Below, one piece after another: positions 26,105-34,561 of a stretch of 64,000 nucleotides of DNA; position 1 is the stretch's first letter; every line of letters begins with the position of its first letter. The position numbers and the translations under genes are program-made. Origin of the DNA: Drouetiella sp036703255 (GTDB lineage: Bacteria; Cyanobacteriota; Cyanobacteriia; Elainellales; Elainellaceae); contig DATNPL010000208.1 of the NCBI GenBank assembly GCA_036703255.1, positions 45,098 through 109,097 on the forward strand, written 5' to 3'. The notes beneath the pieces were generated by a model that was given only the letters and a program-made list of their open reading frames with translations, did no database searches and was not told where the DNA came from.

Positions 26105-29100
26105 ATGAACCGATCGCACTTAACAGCATGGGTTTTGATGGGCGGATTTTTAAGTGTATGGCTCTGTGCTCAACCGATCGCCGCTCAGGTGATTCCTGAT
26201 GCCACACTACCTGCGGGGGAGCGATCGCAAGTTTCCGGCAATGCCACTGTGCAAATTGATGGTGGGGCAAAGCGGGGTGGCAATCTGTTCCACAGCTTCA
26301 GCCAGTTTTCGGTGCCAACAGGTGGCTCTGCCTACTTCAACAATGCCACTGATGTGCAAAATATCTTCAGTCGCGTCACGGGTGGATCAATCTCGAATAT
26401 TGATGGCTTAATTCGGGCAAATGGGACAGCAAATCTATTTTTGCTCAATCCAAGTGGGATTTTGTTTGGTCCGAATGCATCACTTAATATTGGCGGTTCC
26501 TTTGTAGGCACGACGGCAAATGCGATCGGCTTTCCCAACGGTGAAGTGTTCAGCAGCGATGCGACACAGCCGTTACCGAGTCAGTTGCTCAGTGTCAATC
26601 CCAATGCGTTGTTCTTCAATCAATTGACACCCCAGCCGATCGTCAATCAATCCACAGCCAATGGAACGGGTTTACAGGTTTCACCCCGACAAAACCTAAT
26701 GCTGGTGGGTGGCCCCGTACAACTGGAGAATGGACGCTTAACGAGTCCGGGTAGTTATGTGGAGTTGGGTGGAGTGGGTGGAGTGGGGACGGTGAGTTTA
26801 GCGACGGCTGGGGAAGATTGGCGGCTAGATATCCCTGATGGTGTACCTAGAGCCGATGTTTTCCTGAGGAATGGAGGTCAAATCGATTTCAGAAACTTTC
26901 TCAGAGTTAGAGAAATTAATGGCATTATCGTCATCGGCGACAGTGGCAGCATTCGGATTCTGGGTCGCAACATTGATCTATTAGGCAGTTCCCTTTGGCT
27001 GGAGATTCCCAGCAGTTCGAGATCACCTAATGCTCAAACTAGCGGGATTGAGCTGAATGCGACGGGATCGATCTTGATTAATGAGAGTGTGGTGGCAAAC
27101 CGCTTGTTTAGTCAGGGGACAACGGGCAGCATCACGCTGACGGCGGGCGATCGCATCGCTTTTGCTGAAAAAAGTCTTCTCTACAACACCGTAGACTACG
27201 GCGGGGGCGGTAGGACTGGGGATATCAATATCATAACGGGGTCGCTGTCTCTTACAGATGGTGGTCAACTGATTTCTGGCACCAGAGGATCAGCAAATAC
27301 AGGCAGCGTGAATATTAATGCCCGCGATACTGTTTCTCTAGATGGTTCCAGGGATAGTTATAACAGCGGTATATACAATATCGTAGACAGGACTGGCATT
27401 GGTAACGCTGGCGGTATCAACATCAATACAGGGTCACTGTACATCACAGGGGGCGCTGCCATGCCTACCTACACAAGTGGACAGGGAAATGCGGGAAACG
27501 TGAATATCAATGCCCGCGATACAGTCTTTATAGATGGTGGGCGCAATGAAAGCGCCAACAGCACCGACAGCCGCAACAGCGCGATCTCCACACAGGTGGG
27601 GCCAGAAGCTGTGGGTCAGGGAGGAGATGTGACGATTACAACTGGCTCCCTATTTTTAACCAACGGTGGAGCTATATATACCGATAATCAGGGCGGGACA
27701 GGCAATTCGGGCCGCGTCACTATTCACGCTCATGACTCTATACAGATTCGTGGCACAACCCCTAATCGTACCGACTACCGCAGTGAGGTGTTTACCTCAG
27801 TGAGTTTGGACGCTGTGGGCAATGGAGGAGATGTCAGCATCACCACAGGCTCACTCTCGGTTTTTAACCAAGGGAGAATCAACACGAATGTGCAGGGAAA
27901 GGGGAGGGCAGGCAATATCCAAGTTCAGGCGAGAGATACTGTCTCGTTTGATGAGGCAGTGGTGACCAGCACCCTTGACGCAGGGGGATTGGGCAGGGGA
28001 GGCGATATTGAGATTGCGGCACGATCGCTCTCAGTCCTGAATAATGCTCAACTCTCGGCTTCTACCGCAGGTAATGGAAATGCTGGCAATATTACAGCCA
28101 GTGCAGATAGGGTGAATGTGAACAGCGGCGGACGCCTGCTCACCACGACTTCGAGTAACGGTCGAGCAGGCGACATCACGGTAAATACGCCAAACCTGCA
28201 ACTGTCGGGTGCCAGCACGGGTCTGTTAGCCGGAACCACTAGTTCTGGGGATGCGGGTAACTTAACGATTCAACCACGCGGAAATGGTCAAAGTGTGCGC
28301 GTGAATCTTCAGGATGGGGCACAAATTTCTGCCTCTACTTCTAACAGCGGTCGTGGAGGAGAGCTGACGATTGCTGCCCCTGACTCCATTACACTCACCG
28401 GGAATGGTTCCGTGATTGCGGCAGGAACGGGCGGCAGTGGGGCAGGTGGAAACTTAAACCTCACAACAGACACCCTCAACCTTCAAAACCAGGCAGAAGT
28501 CACCGTTAGCAGTACGGGTACTGGGAGTGCAGGCTCCTTATTTATGAATGCCGATCGCATTTATCTAAGCAATCAAGGCAGTATCCGCGCCGATACGACG
28601 GGCGGTGGTGGGAATATTAATCTGCGATCGCCCTTCCTCCTCCTCCGCAACGGCAGCAACATCACCACCAACGCCACGGGCAGCAACATTGCTGGTGGTG
28701 ACATTACAATCGATACCCGTTTTTTGATTGCGGTTGCAAACGAAGACAGCAACATCAGCGCCAATTCCGAGGATTTTCGCGGCGGCAATGTCAGCATCAA
28801 TGCCTTTGCGATCTATGGCATTCAATCCCGTCCCATTGCTACCCTTTTGAGCGACATCACCGCTACAGGAGCGACTTCTGCTTTGAATGGCACGATCGAT
28901 GTCATTACATCCAGACTTGACCCAACGTCTGGGCTAGTGGCATTATCAACTGACCTTGCGGATTCGTCAGGGCTGATTGCCCAAGGATGTCCTGCCAATC
29001 AAGGCAACTCGTTCATTATCAGCGGTCGTGGTGGTTTGCCTCCCAACCCTGAACAACAATTAGACGATGACGCTGACTGGCAAGACCGTCGTAGGCTAAC

Positions 29101-29356
29101 GGTGGTTCAGCAAGTAGGGAGGAGAGGAACTAGAAGTCAGGCTTCCCAGAGCGTCAGCCGACGGGAGTCAGGAGGCAGCATAAACTCAGAACTCAAAACT
29201 TCTCCCAATATCCCAAACCCCACACCCGATACCCCACTCGTCGAGGCGACTGGCTGGCAAGTTACTCCCACTGGAAGGGTTTCTCTGGTTGCCAGCACCC
29301 CGAACCCCACGGTACAAAATCAGTTGACTCAAGCCGTGACCTGCCAGGGAAAGTAA
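26105..29356 (+). CDS. Secreted filamentous-haemagglutinin-type protein with TPS domain
   Basis: The product is 1083 residues from ATG 26105 (MNRSHLTAWVL), after a signal peptide ending near PIAAQ. The N-terminal two-partner-secretion domain is clear: FHSFSQFSVPTGGSAYF, IFSRVTGGSISNIDG, NLFLLNPSGILFG. The body is a beta-helix of GN/GD-rich repeats (GNAGNINI, GSGAGGNLN). The C-terminus holds QGCPANQGNSFIISGRGGLP and the PEQQLDDDADW block shared with the paralogue at 58645. TPS proteins are exported through a TpsB/Omp85 porin, which is not seen in the window. An upstream GTG/TTG extension to 26036 would spoil the signal peptide. Such proteins are surface adhesins or sheath components. Confidence 0.88.
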   Translation: MNRSHLTAWVLMGGFLSVWLCAQPIAAQVIPDATLPAGERSQVSGNATVQIDGGAKRGGNLFHSFSQFSVPTGGSAYFNNATDVQNIFSRVTGGSISNIDGLIRANGTANLFLLNPSGILFGPNASLNIGGSFVGTTANAIGFPNGEVFSSDATQPLPSQLLSVNPNALFFNQLTPQPIVNQSTANGTGLQVSPRQNLMLVGGPVQLENGRLTSPGSYVELGGVGGVGTVSLATAGEDWRLDIPDGVPRADVFLRNGGQIDFRNFLRVREINGIIVIGDSGSIRILGRNIDLLGSSLWLEIPSSSRSPNAQTSGIELNATGSILINESVVANRLFSQGTTGSITLTAGDRIAFAEKSLLYNTVDYGGGGRTGDINIITGSLSLTDGGQLISGTRGSANTGSVNINARDTVSLDGSRDSYNSGIYNIVDRTGIGNAGGININTGSLYITGGAAMPTYTSGQGNAGNVNINARDTVFIDGGRNESANSTDSRNSAISTQVGPEAVGQGGDVTITTGSLFLTNGGAIYTDNQGGTGNSGRVTIHAHDSIQIRGTTPNRTDYRSEVFTSVSLDAVGNGGDVSITTGSLSVFNQGRINTNVQGKGRAGNIQVQARDTVSFDEAVVTSTLDAGGLGRGGDIEIAARSLSVLNNAQLSASTAGNGNAGNITASADRVNVNSGGRLLTTTSSNGRAGDITVNTPNLQLSGASTGLLAGTTSSGDAGNLTIQPRGNGQSVRVNLQDGAQISASTSNSGRGGELTIAAPDSITLTGNGSVIAAGTGGSGAGGNLNLTTDTLNLQNQAEVTVSSTGTGSAGSLFMNADRIYLSNQGSIRADTTGGGGNINLRSPFLLLRNGSNITTNATGSNIAGGDITIDTRFLIAVANEDSNISANSEDFRGGNVSINAFAIYGIQSRPIATLLSDITATGATSALNGTIDVITSRLDPTSGLVALSTDLADSSGLIAQGCPANQGNSFIISGRGGLPPNPEQQLDDDADWQDRRRLTVVQQVGRRGTRSQASQSVSRRESGGSINSELKTSPNIPNPTPDTPLVEATGWQVTPTGRVSLVASTPNPTVQNQLTQAVTCQGK

Positions 29357-29360
29357 CTGC

Positions 29361-29498
29361 TTGAGTACTGGCAAAAGCACTGTCAATTCGTATGTGGATC
29401 GAGTTTTAAGTCAATTGGGCATAAGCGATCGCTTATGCCGGCTTGTCATACACTCAGGCCGTGATTGTTGCGGTTAAGCGTGGGCTAAGCAGTTTGTG
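29361..29498 (+). pseudogene. Truncated duplicate of the response-regulator 3' end
   Basis: The sequence from GCAAAAGCACTGTCAA to AAGCGTGGGCTAAGCAGTTTG matches the last ~120 bp of the regulator gene at 25710-25829 with moderate divergence. A 19-bp insertion after the GCGATCGC shifts the frame. It begins 5 bp after the stop of the haemagglutinin-type gene, so that gene is flanked by direct copies of the regulator end. Confidence 0.75.
29418..29439. repeat. 22-bp perfect palindrome centred on GCGATCGC
   Basis: The HIP1 octamer lies at the middle of a perfect palindrome whose core is CATAAGCGATCGCTTATG, extended by GG/CC. Its right half is the start of the 19-bp insertion in the regulator remnant. 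It may be a chance product of that insertion or a protein-binding site. Confidence 0.5.
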
Positions 29499-29504
29499 TA
29501 CTGT

Positions 29505-29536
29505 ACTAAAGTTGACATTTGAATACCAACTTTAGT
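29505..29536. promoter_or_regulatory. Perfect 10-bp inverted repeat upstream of the DsbA-like gene
   Basis: ACTAAAGTTG and CAACTTTAGT are exact reverse complements separated by 12 bases. There is no proper T-tract after it, so an operator for the genes starting at 29715 is as likely as a terminator for the preceding ones. Confidence 0.45.
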
Positions 29537-29714
29537 TTGAGAAAGCCTTCCATTGTGAGATGGACTCATGCACCCATCACGCGGTTACACAAAAGTGTCA
29601 CCTCTGAGTTGACTACAAGTGAGGGTCGACTCCCTATAGTGAACACATACAAACACAGATAGCAACTAGTTGCAGGATTTGAGTTTGCGATATATCAATC
29701 ACGCAAGGAGGGCT
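29537..29714. other. Leader of the DsbA-like gene
   Basis: No additional gene is visible. AAGGAGG (29705-29711) supports ATG 29715 as the start of the next gene. Confidence 0.45.
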
Positions 29715-30305
29715 ATGGAGCGATCGCCCCATCCCTCGGGGGTAATAGTGAGCCGAGACCAAAATCGCCGTTCGTTAGCCGTCCCACCTTCAATCCAGGA
29801 TTATAGACAAGGTGTGCTACATGCCATCGTAATGCTAGTGCTGTATGGGGATTATCAAAGTTCTCAGAGTGCGGACGTTTACAGGTTGATTAAAGTCATC
29901 TGGCGGCAGCTTAATGTTTCTAATGGAGAGGATTACTTATGTTTTATCTTCCGGCATTTTCCCCAGCACCAGATCCATGATCAAGCACAACGAGCGGCTG
30001 AAGCGGTGGTCGCAGCAGCGGTTCAGGGTCAGTTTTGGCAGATGCATGACATGCTGTTCAGCCATCAGCAAGCGTTAGGAAACGGATACTTGGTGGAATA
30101 CGCCAATTATTTAGGACTTGATGTTTGCCAATTTTTACAAGACTTAGCCGGAAAAGTACATGTTGCTCGCATCAATCAAGATATTGAAAGTGGCATGCAA
30201 AGCGGAGTGACGGCTGCTCCAGCTTTATTCATCAATGGAGTTCAATATACCGATCGCTGGGACATGGAGCAGCTGATGGCAGCTATTGCCACAGCAAGTT
30301 ATTAA
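29715..30305 (+). CDS. DsbA-family thioredoxin-fold protein lacking the CxxC
   Basis: The 196-residue product resembles cyanobacterial DsbA-like proteins: LYGDYQ, FRHFPQHQIHDQAQRAAEA, FWQMHDMLFSHQQAL, and the cis-Pro region TAAPALFINGVQY. Where the family has CPYC this protein has SSQS (Ser49, Ser52), so the redox centre is gone. Both serine codons are AGT, one base from TGT. No signal peptide is apparent. The start is fixed by AAGGAGG just before ATG 29715. It may have become a binding or chaperone protein. A LuxR-type regulator and an HTH protein follow in the same direction. Confidence 0.75.
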   Translation: MERSPHPSGVIVSRDQNRRSLAVPPSIQDYRQGVLHAIVMLVLYGDYQSSQSADVYRLIKVIWRQLNVSNGEDYLCFIFRHFPQHQIHDQAQRAAEAVVAAAVQGQFWQMHDMLFSHQQALGNGYLVEYANYLGLDVCQFLQDLAGKVHVARINQDIESGMQSGVTAAPALFINGVQYTDRWDMEQLMAAIATASY

Positions 30306-30352
30306 GCTCTCTAGGTTTCAACTTTAATGAATTGTTCAATGAGGATTGTTTT

Positions 30353-30775
30353 ATGGTATCCATTCCATTACTGATTGAAGATGATCTTGAGCGCTTGAGC
30401 GCTCCAACTCAGATCGATTCCTTTGGTGTTTCTTCTGTAAATCAGGCATTTACTGCTGTTGCACAAGAGGTTATGGAGTTGTTAAAGCAATCTCATCCTT
30501 CTCGAACTGACAGCATTAAGCGCACTGAGATGATCATGATTCGGGCGATCGAGCCAGAGTACAGACGAGTTATTGCGATCGAATCTTTAACGATTCGTGA
30601 GTTAGAAATTTTGCAATTGATTGTGGATGGATATAGCAATATTGCAATCTCTAAGAAGCTGTATATCGCTGTAGGTACAGTGAAGACTCATGTCTGTAAT
30701 ATTTTGAGAAAACTGTGCGTAAACGATCGCACTCAAGCAGCGATTCGAGCACTTCGTTCAGGGCTAATTCACTAG
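30353..30775 (+). CDS. Short LuxR-type HTH regulator
   Basis: The product has 140 residues. The N-terminal ~75 residues are unassigned, with no receiver domain. The C-terminal part is a complete LuxR/GerE helix-turn-helix (LTIRELEILQLIVDGYSNIA, then VGTVKTHVCNILRKL, then DRTQAAIRALRSGLI). GAGGA before ATG 30353 supports the start. It lies 47 bp after the DsbA-like gene and may regulate it and the following genes. Without a receiver it likely responds to a small molecule or works constitutively. Confidence 0.78.
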   Translation: MVSIPLLIEDDLERLSAPTQIDSFGVSSVNQAFTAVAQEVMELLKQSHPSRTDSIKRTEMIMIRAIEPEYRRVIAIESLTIRELEILQLIVDGYSNIAISKKLYIAVGTVKTHVCNILRKLCVNDRTQAAIRALRSGLIH

Positions 30776-30846
30776 ATCAAAGAGAGAATTTAACTTACAG
30801 GCTTAGGTTGATCTCAATGTGCTATCTCAAGACAAAGAGTAAAATT

Positions 30847-31350
30847 ATGTACCAAATTTCATCCCCTAATCCTAATCAGCTGCATTCTACTATTTCTTGT
30901 AAGCGTAATCGTACCCGAGGCGTAGTGCTGTCTAGGCAGGGATGGCAGAAGCTTGCTCAAGCTGATGTTCTTCATGATGAATGCGGTAATCGTCATACTT
31001 ATGAAAAATTAAGTGAACGATCGCTTCTCAATGAGCGCACCGTCAGTCGCATTCTTAGCTGCGAAGTTAGAGTAGACAAGCGAACACTAAAAACCTTCTT
31101 TGCAGCGTTTGGCTTGTATCTTGACAATGCTGATTATACAACTGCTAAATATTGCTCAGTAGATCAATCTATGACAAGCTTCTCATTTTACCTGAACTCC
31201 ACTGTGCATAACGTTGAGGCAAATTTGTCTTACCAGGAACTCATTGAATTATACCAACGGCTAATGCAGGATTTGAGGCATCTTGCTCATTTACTCAATG
31301 TAAATGAGATGAGTGGAAATATTCAATTGCAGGTAACAGAACCCCATTAG
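30847..31350 (+). CDS. Cyanobacterial HTH-domain protein, standalone
   Basis: The 167-residue product carries RGVVLSRQGWQKL, then YEKLSERSLLNERTVSRILSCE and RVDKRTLKTFFAAFGLYL. This matches the helix-turn-helix module that usually stands at the N-terminus of large cyanobacterial NB-ARC/WD40 or CASPASE/CHAT proteins. Here it is alone with a C-terminal helical tail. ATG 30847 is favoured; ATG 30817 would add 10 residues. It may be a remnant of a fused protein or an independent DNA-binding factor. Confidence 0.65.
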   Translation: MYQISSPNPNQLHSTISCKRNRTRGVVLSRQGWQKLAQADVLHDECGNRHTYEKLSERSLLNERTVSRILSCEVRVDKRTLKTFFAAFGLYLDNADYTTAKYCSVDQSMTSFSFYLNSTVHNVEANLSYQELIELYQRLMQDLRHLAHLLNVNEMSGNIQLQVTEPH

Positions 31351-31560
31351 TTCTAGTCGTCTACCTTTGAGTTAATCATGAATTGTGTGATGAATAATCC
31401 AACAAATTCTCGCGAAAACCTTAAAGATCCAACAGGTATAGTTGGCAATCGTTCTCCTTGAGAATAGCGATCGCATCTTGCCTATGCAGATGGCGCTGAA
31501 ACGCATGTCAGCGCAGTCTATTGTCTTCAGCTTAATGTCAAAACTTTTTCAGGAGAAATT

Positions 31561-31809
31561 ATGTCTACAAAACGCAATGATGAAGAATTGAATCCAGACC
31601 AACTCTCACAGATTACGGGTGGAGAAGATGGTGGCTTTAACCATGAAAATCCAGGTCTGGGTCCCACGAAAGGCATTTTTCGTAAGAGTGGAGATACATC
31701 TGGTGATGTGCTAAGTGACGATCAGCTTTCACAGATTACGGGTGGAGAAGATGGTGGCTTTAACCATGAAAATCCAGGTCTGGGGCCTACGGAAGGCTTT
31801 ATTAAGTGA
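31561..31809 (+). CDS. Peptide of two 41-residue leader-core repeats with double-glycine motifs
   Basis: The 82-residue product is an exact two-unit repeat of period 41. Each unit contains a bacteriocin-type double-glycine leader end, L-x-x-DQLSQITGG, at residues 9-21 and 50-62. Each is followed by the same core beginning EDGGFNHENPGLGPT; the units differ mainly in the stretch KGIFRKSGDTSGDV. AGGAG before the ATG is good. Double-glycine peptides are cleaved and exported by C39-peptidase ABC transporters, but no such gene or modifying enzyme is nearby. Neither core has Cys; Ser and Thr occur only in the inter-unit stretch. A secreted RiPP-like or signalling peptide is inferred. Confidence 0.65.
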   Translation: MSTKRNDEELNPDQLSQITGGEDGGFNHENPGLGPTKGIFRKSGDTSGDVLSDDQLSQITGGEDGGFNHENPGLGPTEGFIK

Positions 31810-31975
31810 TGTGTGAGTGATTGGTTTGAACTAGTAGCTATTCCACGATTGCCCCCTGAAGAGCAACATGTAAAATGGGTCGCTATTGAACGATGATTGT
31901 AGTTTGTTGCAAATAGATAAAGTAACAATTGAAGAATTGTTTTTAGCGACCCTTTTATTGCATAAATCATTCATT

Positions 31976-32214
31976 ATGAGGAGTCATCTGACAGCACAAT
32001 CTATACCGTTTTTCAAGTTTACCATTCGTGTAGCTTTGGCGATCGCCACTATTCTGCCATCAGCAACGATCGCTGCAACCCAACACGAGTCCAGGGTAAT
32101 CCAAGGTTGGGCGGAATTTATCTATTTGATGTGACTGCCTATTCAGCAGGGGAGAATGGGTTGGATCAGTTCTTAGGCTATGGACTCATCAGTTTGGATA
32201 GTAACTCCAATTGA
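31976..32214 (+). pseudogene. Small secreted protein gene broken by a frameshift
   Basis: From ATG 31976 the frame gives a good signal peptide (FFKFTIRVALAIATILPSATIAAT). Near 32080 a second frame takes over with NPTRVQGNPRLGGIYLFDVT and then GLDQFLGYGLISLDSNSN before TGA 32212. The first frame itself ends 18 residues after the crossover in unlikely sequence. One indel would rejoin the two into a ~78-residue secreted protein. Family unknown. Confidence 0.45.
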
Positions 32215-32240
32215 GCAGGCTCACAAAGAGAAAGAATCTT

Positions 32241-33842
32241 ATGGCTGACTATGACTACATTGTAATTGGTGCAGGTTCGGCGGGTTGCGTCGTTGCCAAT
32301 CGTTTGACTGAAGACAAGGATACATCTGTGTTACTCCTCGAAGCAGGCAACCCGGATACGAAACCAGAGATTTATATCCCCTCAGAATTTATGAGCCTCC
32401 TTGGCTCCGATGTAGACTGGGCATACTTTTCTGAGCCAGAACCCTACCTCAACGATCGCGGAGCGCCACCTTTGGCGGGTCGCAAAATGTTCTGTCCCCG
32501 TGGCAAAGTCTTAGGGGGCAGCAGTTCGATTAATTTCATGATGTATGTCCGAGGCAATCCTCGCGATTATGACCACTGGCATTCATTGGGAAATCCCGGT
32601 TGGAGTTACCAAGATGTTTTACCCTATTTCAAAAAATCTGAGCACCAGCAGCGAGGAGCCTCCGAATACCACGGGGTAGACGGGGAGTTGAGCGTCACTG
32701 ATATTATTTCTCCATCTGAGGTATCCCAACGATTTGTAGATGCATGTGTAGCAATGGGATATGCCTACAATCCTGATTTCAACGGGACACAACAGGAAGG
32801 GGCAGGTTCCTATCAGTTGACCGTTAAGGATGGCAAACGACACAGCGCTGCTGCTGCCTTCCTCCTACCCATTCTTCAGCGTCCCAATTTGACTGTGACA
32901 ACAGGCGCGTTGGTGACTCGGTTGCTATTTGAGGGCACGCGCACCGTTGGAGTGGAATATTTGTATGAAGGCAAGCTTCATCAGGTACGAGCCAGCCAGG
33001 AAGTAGTTTTAAGTGCGGGTGCATTTGATTCACCGAAACTGTTGCTACTGTCTGGCGTTGGCAATGCATCCTATTTGCAAGATATGGGAATTCCGGTAGT
33101 AGCTGATTTGCCAGGTGTCGGTCAAAACCTACAAGACCATATTCTTATCTCTGTGGTGTATGAGGCAACGCAGGCTGTATACCCTGCTGTCACCAGCAAT
33201 GGAGTCGAGGCAGGCTTATTTTTGCATAGCGAGGACAATCTGGAAACTGCGCCCGATTTACAGTTCTTTTTCGGTCCCATTCAGTTCTTGCCACCTGGCT
33301 ATACTCCGGTAGAGTTTGGCTTTACGGGTGCCGTCTCATTAACCCATCTCCAAAACATTGGCAGCGTTGGTTTGCGATCGCGTAATCCCCATGATGCACC
33401 AATGTTTCGGATGAACTATCTGCAAAGTGAAGTCGATGTGCAAAAGCTGGTAGCTGCGATTAAATTAATGCGGCGATTGCTTCATAGCAACGGTTTTGAT
33501 GAGTTTCGTGGTCGAGAACTCGCTCCGGGTGCTGAGGTTCAGAGTGATGAAGCGATCGAAGCGTACATTCGGGACGCTTGCAGCACGGTATATCATCCGG
33601 TCGGCACCTGCAAAATGGGTACAGATTTAATGGCGGTGGTAGATTCTGAGCTGCGGGTACATGGGGTTGAGGGGTTACGTGTCGTGGATGCTTCCATCAT
33701 GCCAACCATCACGACAGGCAATACCAACGCACCCACGATCATGATTGGTGAAAAGGCGGCGGACTTCATTAAAGCGAGTCGCGATCGACCAACTTTTTTG
33801 GCTAAATATAACATTCAGAATCCAGCATATTCATCGATTTAG
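32241..33842 (+). CDS. GMC-family FAD oxidoreductase
   Basis: The product is 533 residues from ATG 32241 (MADYDYIVIG). The FAD-binding Rossmann motif is VIGAGSAGCVVANRL, the GMC signature 1 region is RGKVLGGSSSINFMMYVRG, and signature 2 is GAFDSPKLLLLSGVG. The catalytic His is in TVYHPVGTCKMG, and the Asn partner in TTGNTNAPTIMIGE. These enzymes oxidise alcohols such as choline or other short-chain alcohols; the substrate is not evident. It heads a run of same-direction redox genes, with cytochrome P460 55 bp downstream. Confidence 0.92.
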   Translation: MADYDYIVIGAGSAGCVVANRLTEDKDTSVLLLEAGNPDTKPEIYIPSEFMSLLGSDVDWAYFSEPEPYLNDRGAPPLAGRKMFCPRGKVLGGSSSINFMMYVRGNPRDYDHWHSLGNPGWSYQDVLPYFKKSEHQQRGASEYHGVDGELSVTDIISPSEVSQRFVDACVAMGYAYNPDFNGTQQEGAGSYQLTVKDGKRHSAAAAFLLPILQRPNLTVTTGALVTRLLFEGTRTVGVEYLYEGKLHQVRASQEVVLSAGAFDSPKLLLLSGVGNASYLQDMGIPVVADLPGVGQNLQDHILISVVYEATQAVYPAVTSNGVEAGLFLHSEDNLETAPDLQFFFGPIQFLPPGYTPVEFGFTGAVSLTHLQNIGSVGLRSRNPHDAPMFRMNYLQSEVDVQKLVAAIKLMRRLLHSNGFDEFRGRELAPGAEVQSDEAIEAYIRDACSTVYHPVGTCKMGTDLMAVVDSELRVHGVEGLRVVDASIMPTITTGNTNAPTIMIGEKAADFIKASRDRPTFLAKYNIQNPAYSSI

Positions 33843-33897
33843 GAGGCAGCAATGCTCTCTGAGCGTAACTGCTTTGAACCTAATTGGAGAAAGTTCA

Positions 33898-34464
33898 ATG
33901 TCTGAAAAAATCAACTATCATCGCCGTCGCTATATGAGACGGATCGCTTTATTGCTGGTTGCAGTTGTAATGGTGACCAGCGTGGTTGTCGGCATAGTTC
34001 TCTCATCTCGACACGCTGATGGGCAGATCGCCCTGGTTCTCGGAGACAAAATTCCCCCCGGATACCGCGACTGGCCATTGATCTCCGTGGCCCGTGAGAA
34101 AGGTAACCTCAACGATATACGCGCCAAATTGGGCAATGAGGTAGCGATCAAGGCATACCGGGAAGGGAAGCTTCCCTTCCCAGACGGCACCATTATTGCA
34201 CGGCTCGCCTGGAATTACGTCCCATCAGAGGAAGGCGACAAAGCCTTTGGCGATTTCCAGTCATTTGTGGCTGGGCTACCCAAGCAGAAGGAGGGGGTTC
34301 AGTTTATGGTCAGGGATTCAAGAAAATACGCGTCGACCGGCGGCTGGGGGTACGCTCAATTTAACGATGGCAAGCCTGGCAACGTGGCGGTACAAAACAC
34401 CTGCTTTTCCTGCCACGCAGCCGTCAAAGATCGCGACTTTGTCTTTACGCGTTACGCGCCTTGA
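33898..34464 (+). CDS. Cytochrome P460 family protein
   Basis: The product has 188 residues from ATG 33898, preceded by GGAGA. An N-terminal membrane anchor or signal (MRRIALLLVAVVMVTSVVVG) is followed by a P460-type domain: PPGYRDWPLISVAR, GTIIARLAWN, GGWGYAQFNDG, and the haem-binding CFSCH near the C-terminus. Cytochromes P460 use a cross-linked haem to oxidise hydroxylamine or related species; family members are widespread and often of unknown substrate. It is probably periplasmic. The partner GMC gene is immediately upstream. Confidence 0.85.
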   Translation: MSEKINYHRRRYMRRIALLLVAVVMVTSVVVGIVLSSRHADGQIALVLGDKIPPGYRDWPLISVAREKGNLNDIRAKLGNEVAIKAYREGKLPFPDGTIIARLAWNYVPSEEGDKAFGDFQSFVAGLPKQKEGVQFMVRDSRKYASTGGWGYAQFNDGKPGNVAVQNTCFSCHAAVKDRDFVFTRYAP

Positions 34465-34561
34465 CAGTTGAAGGTGCGTTTGCCAATGTCGCGAGTGGTA
34501 AAAGCTCACCTGTTGATCAGAAGAGGCTGCATACATAACAGTTGACCTTATAAAGGAGCCG

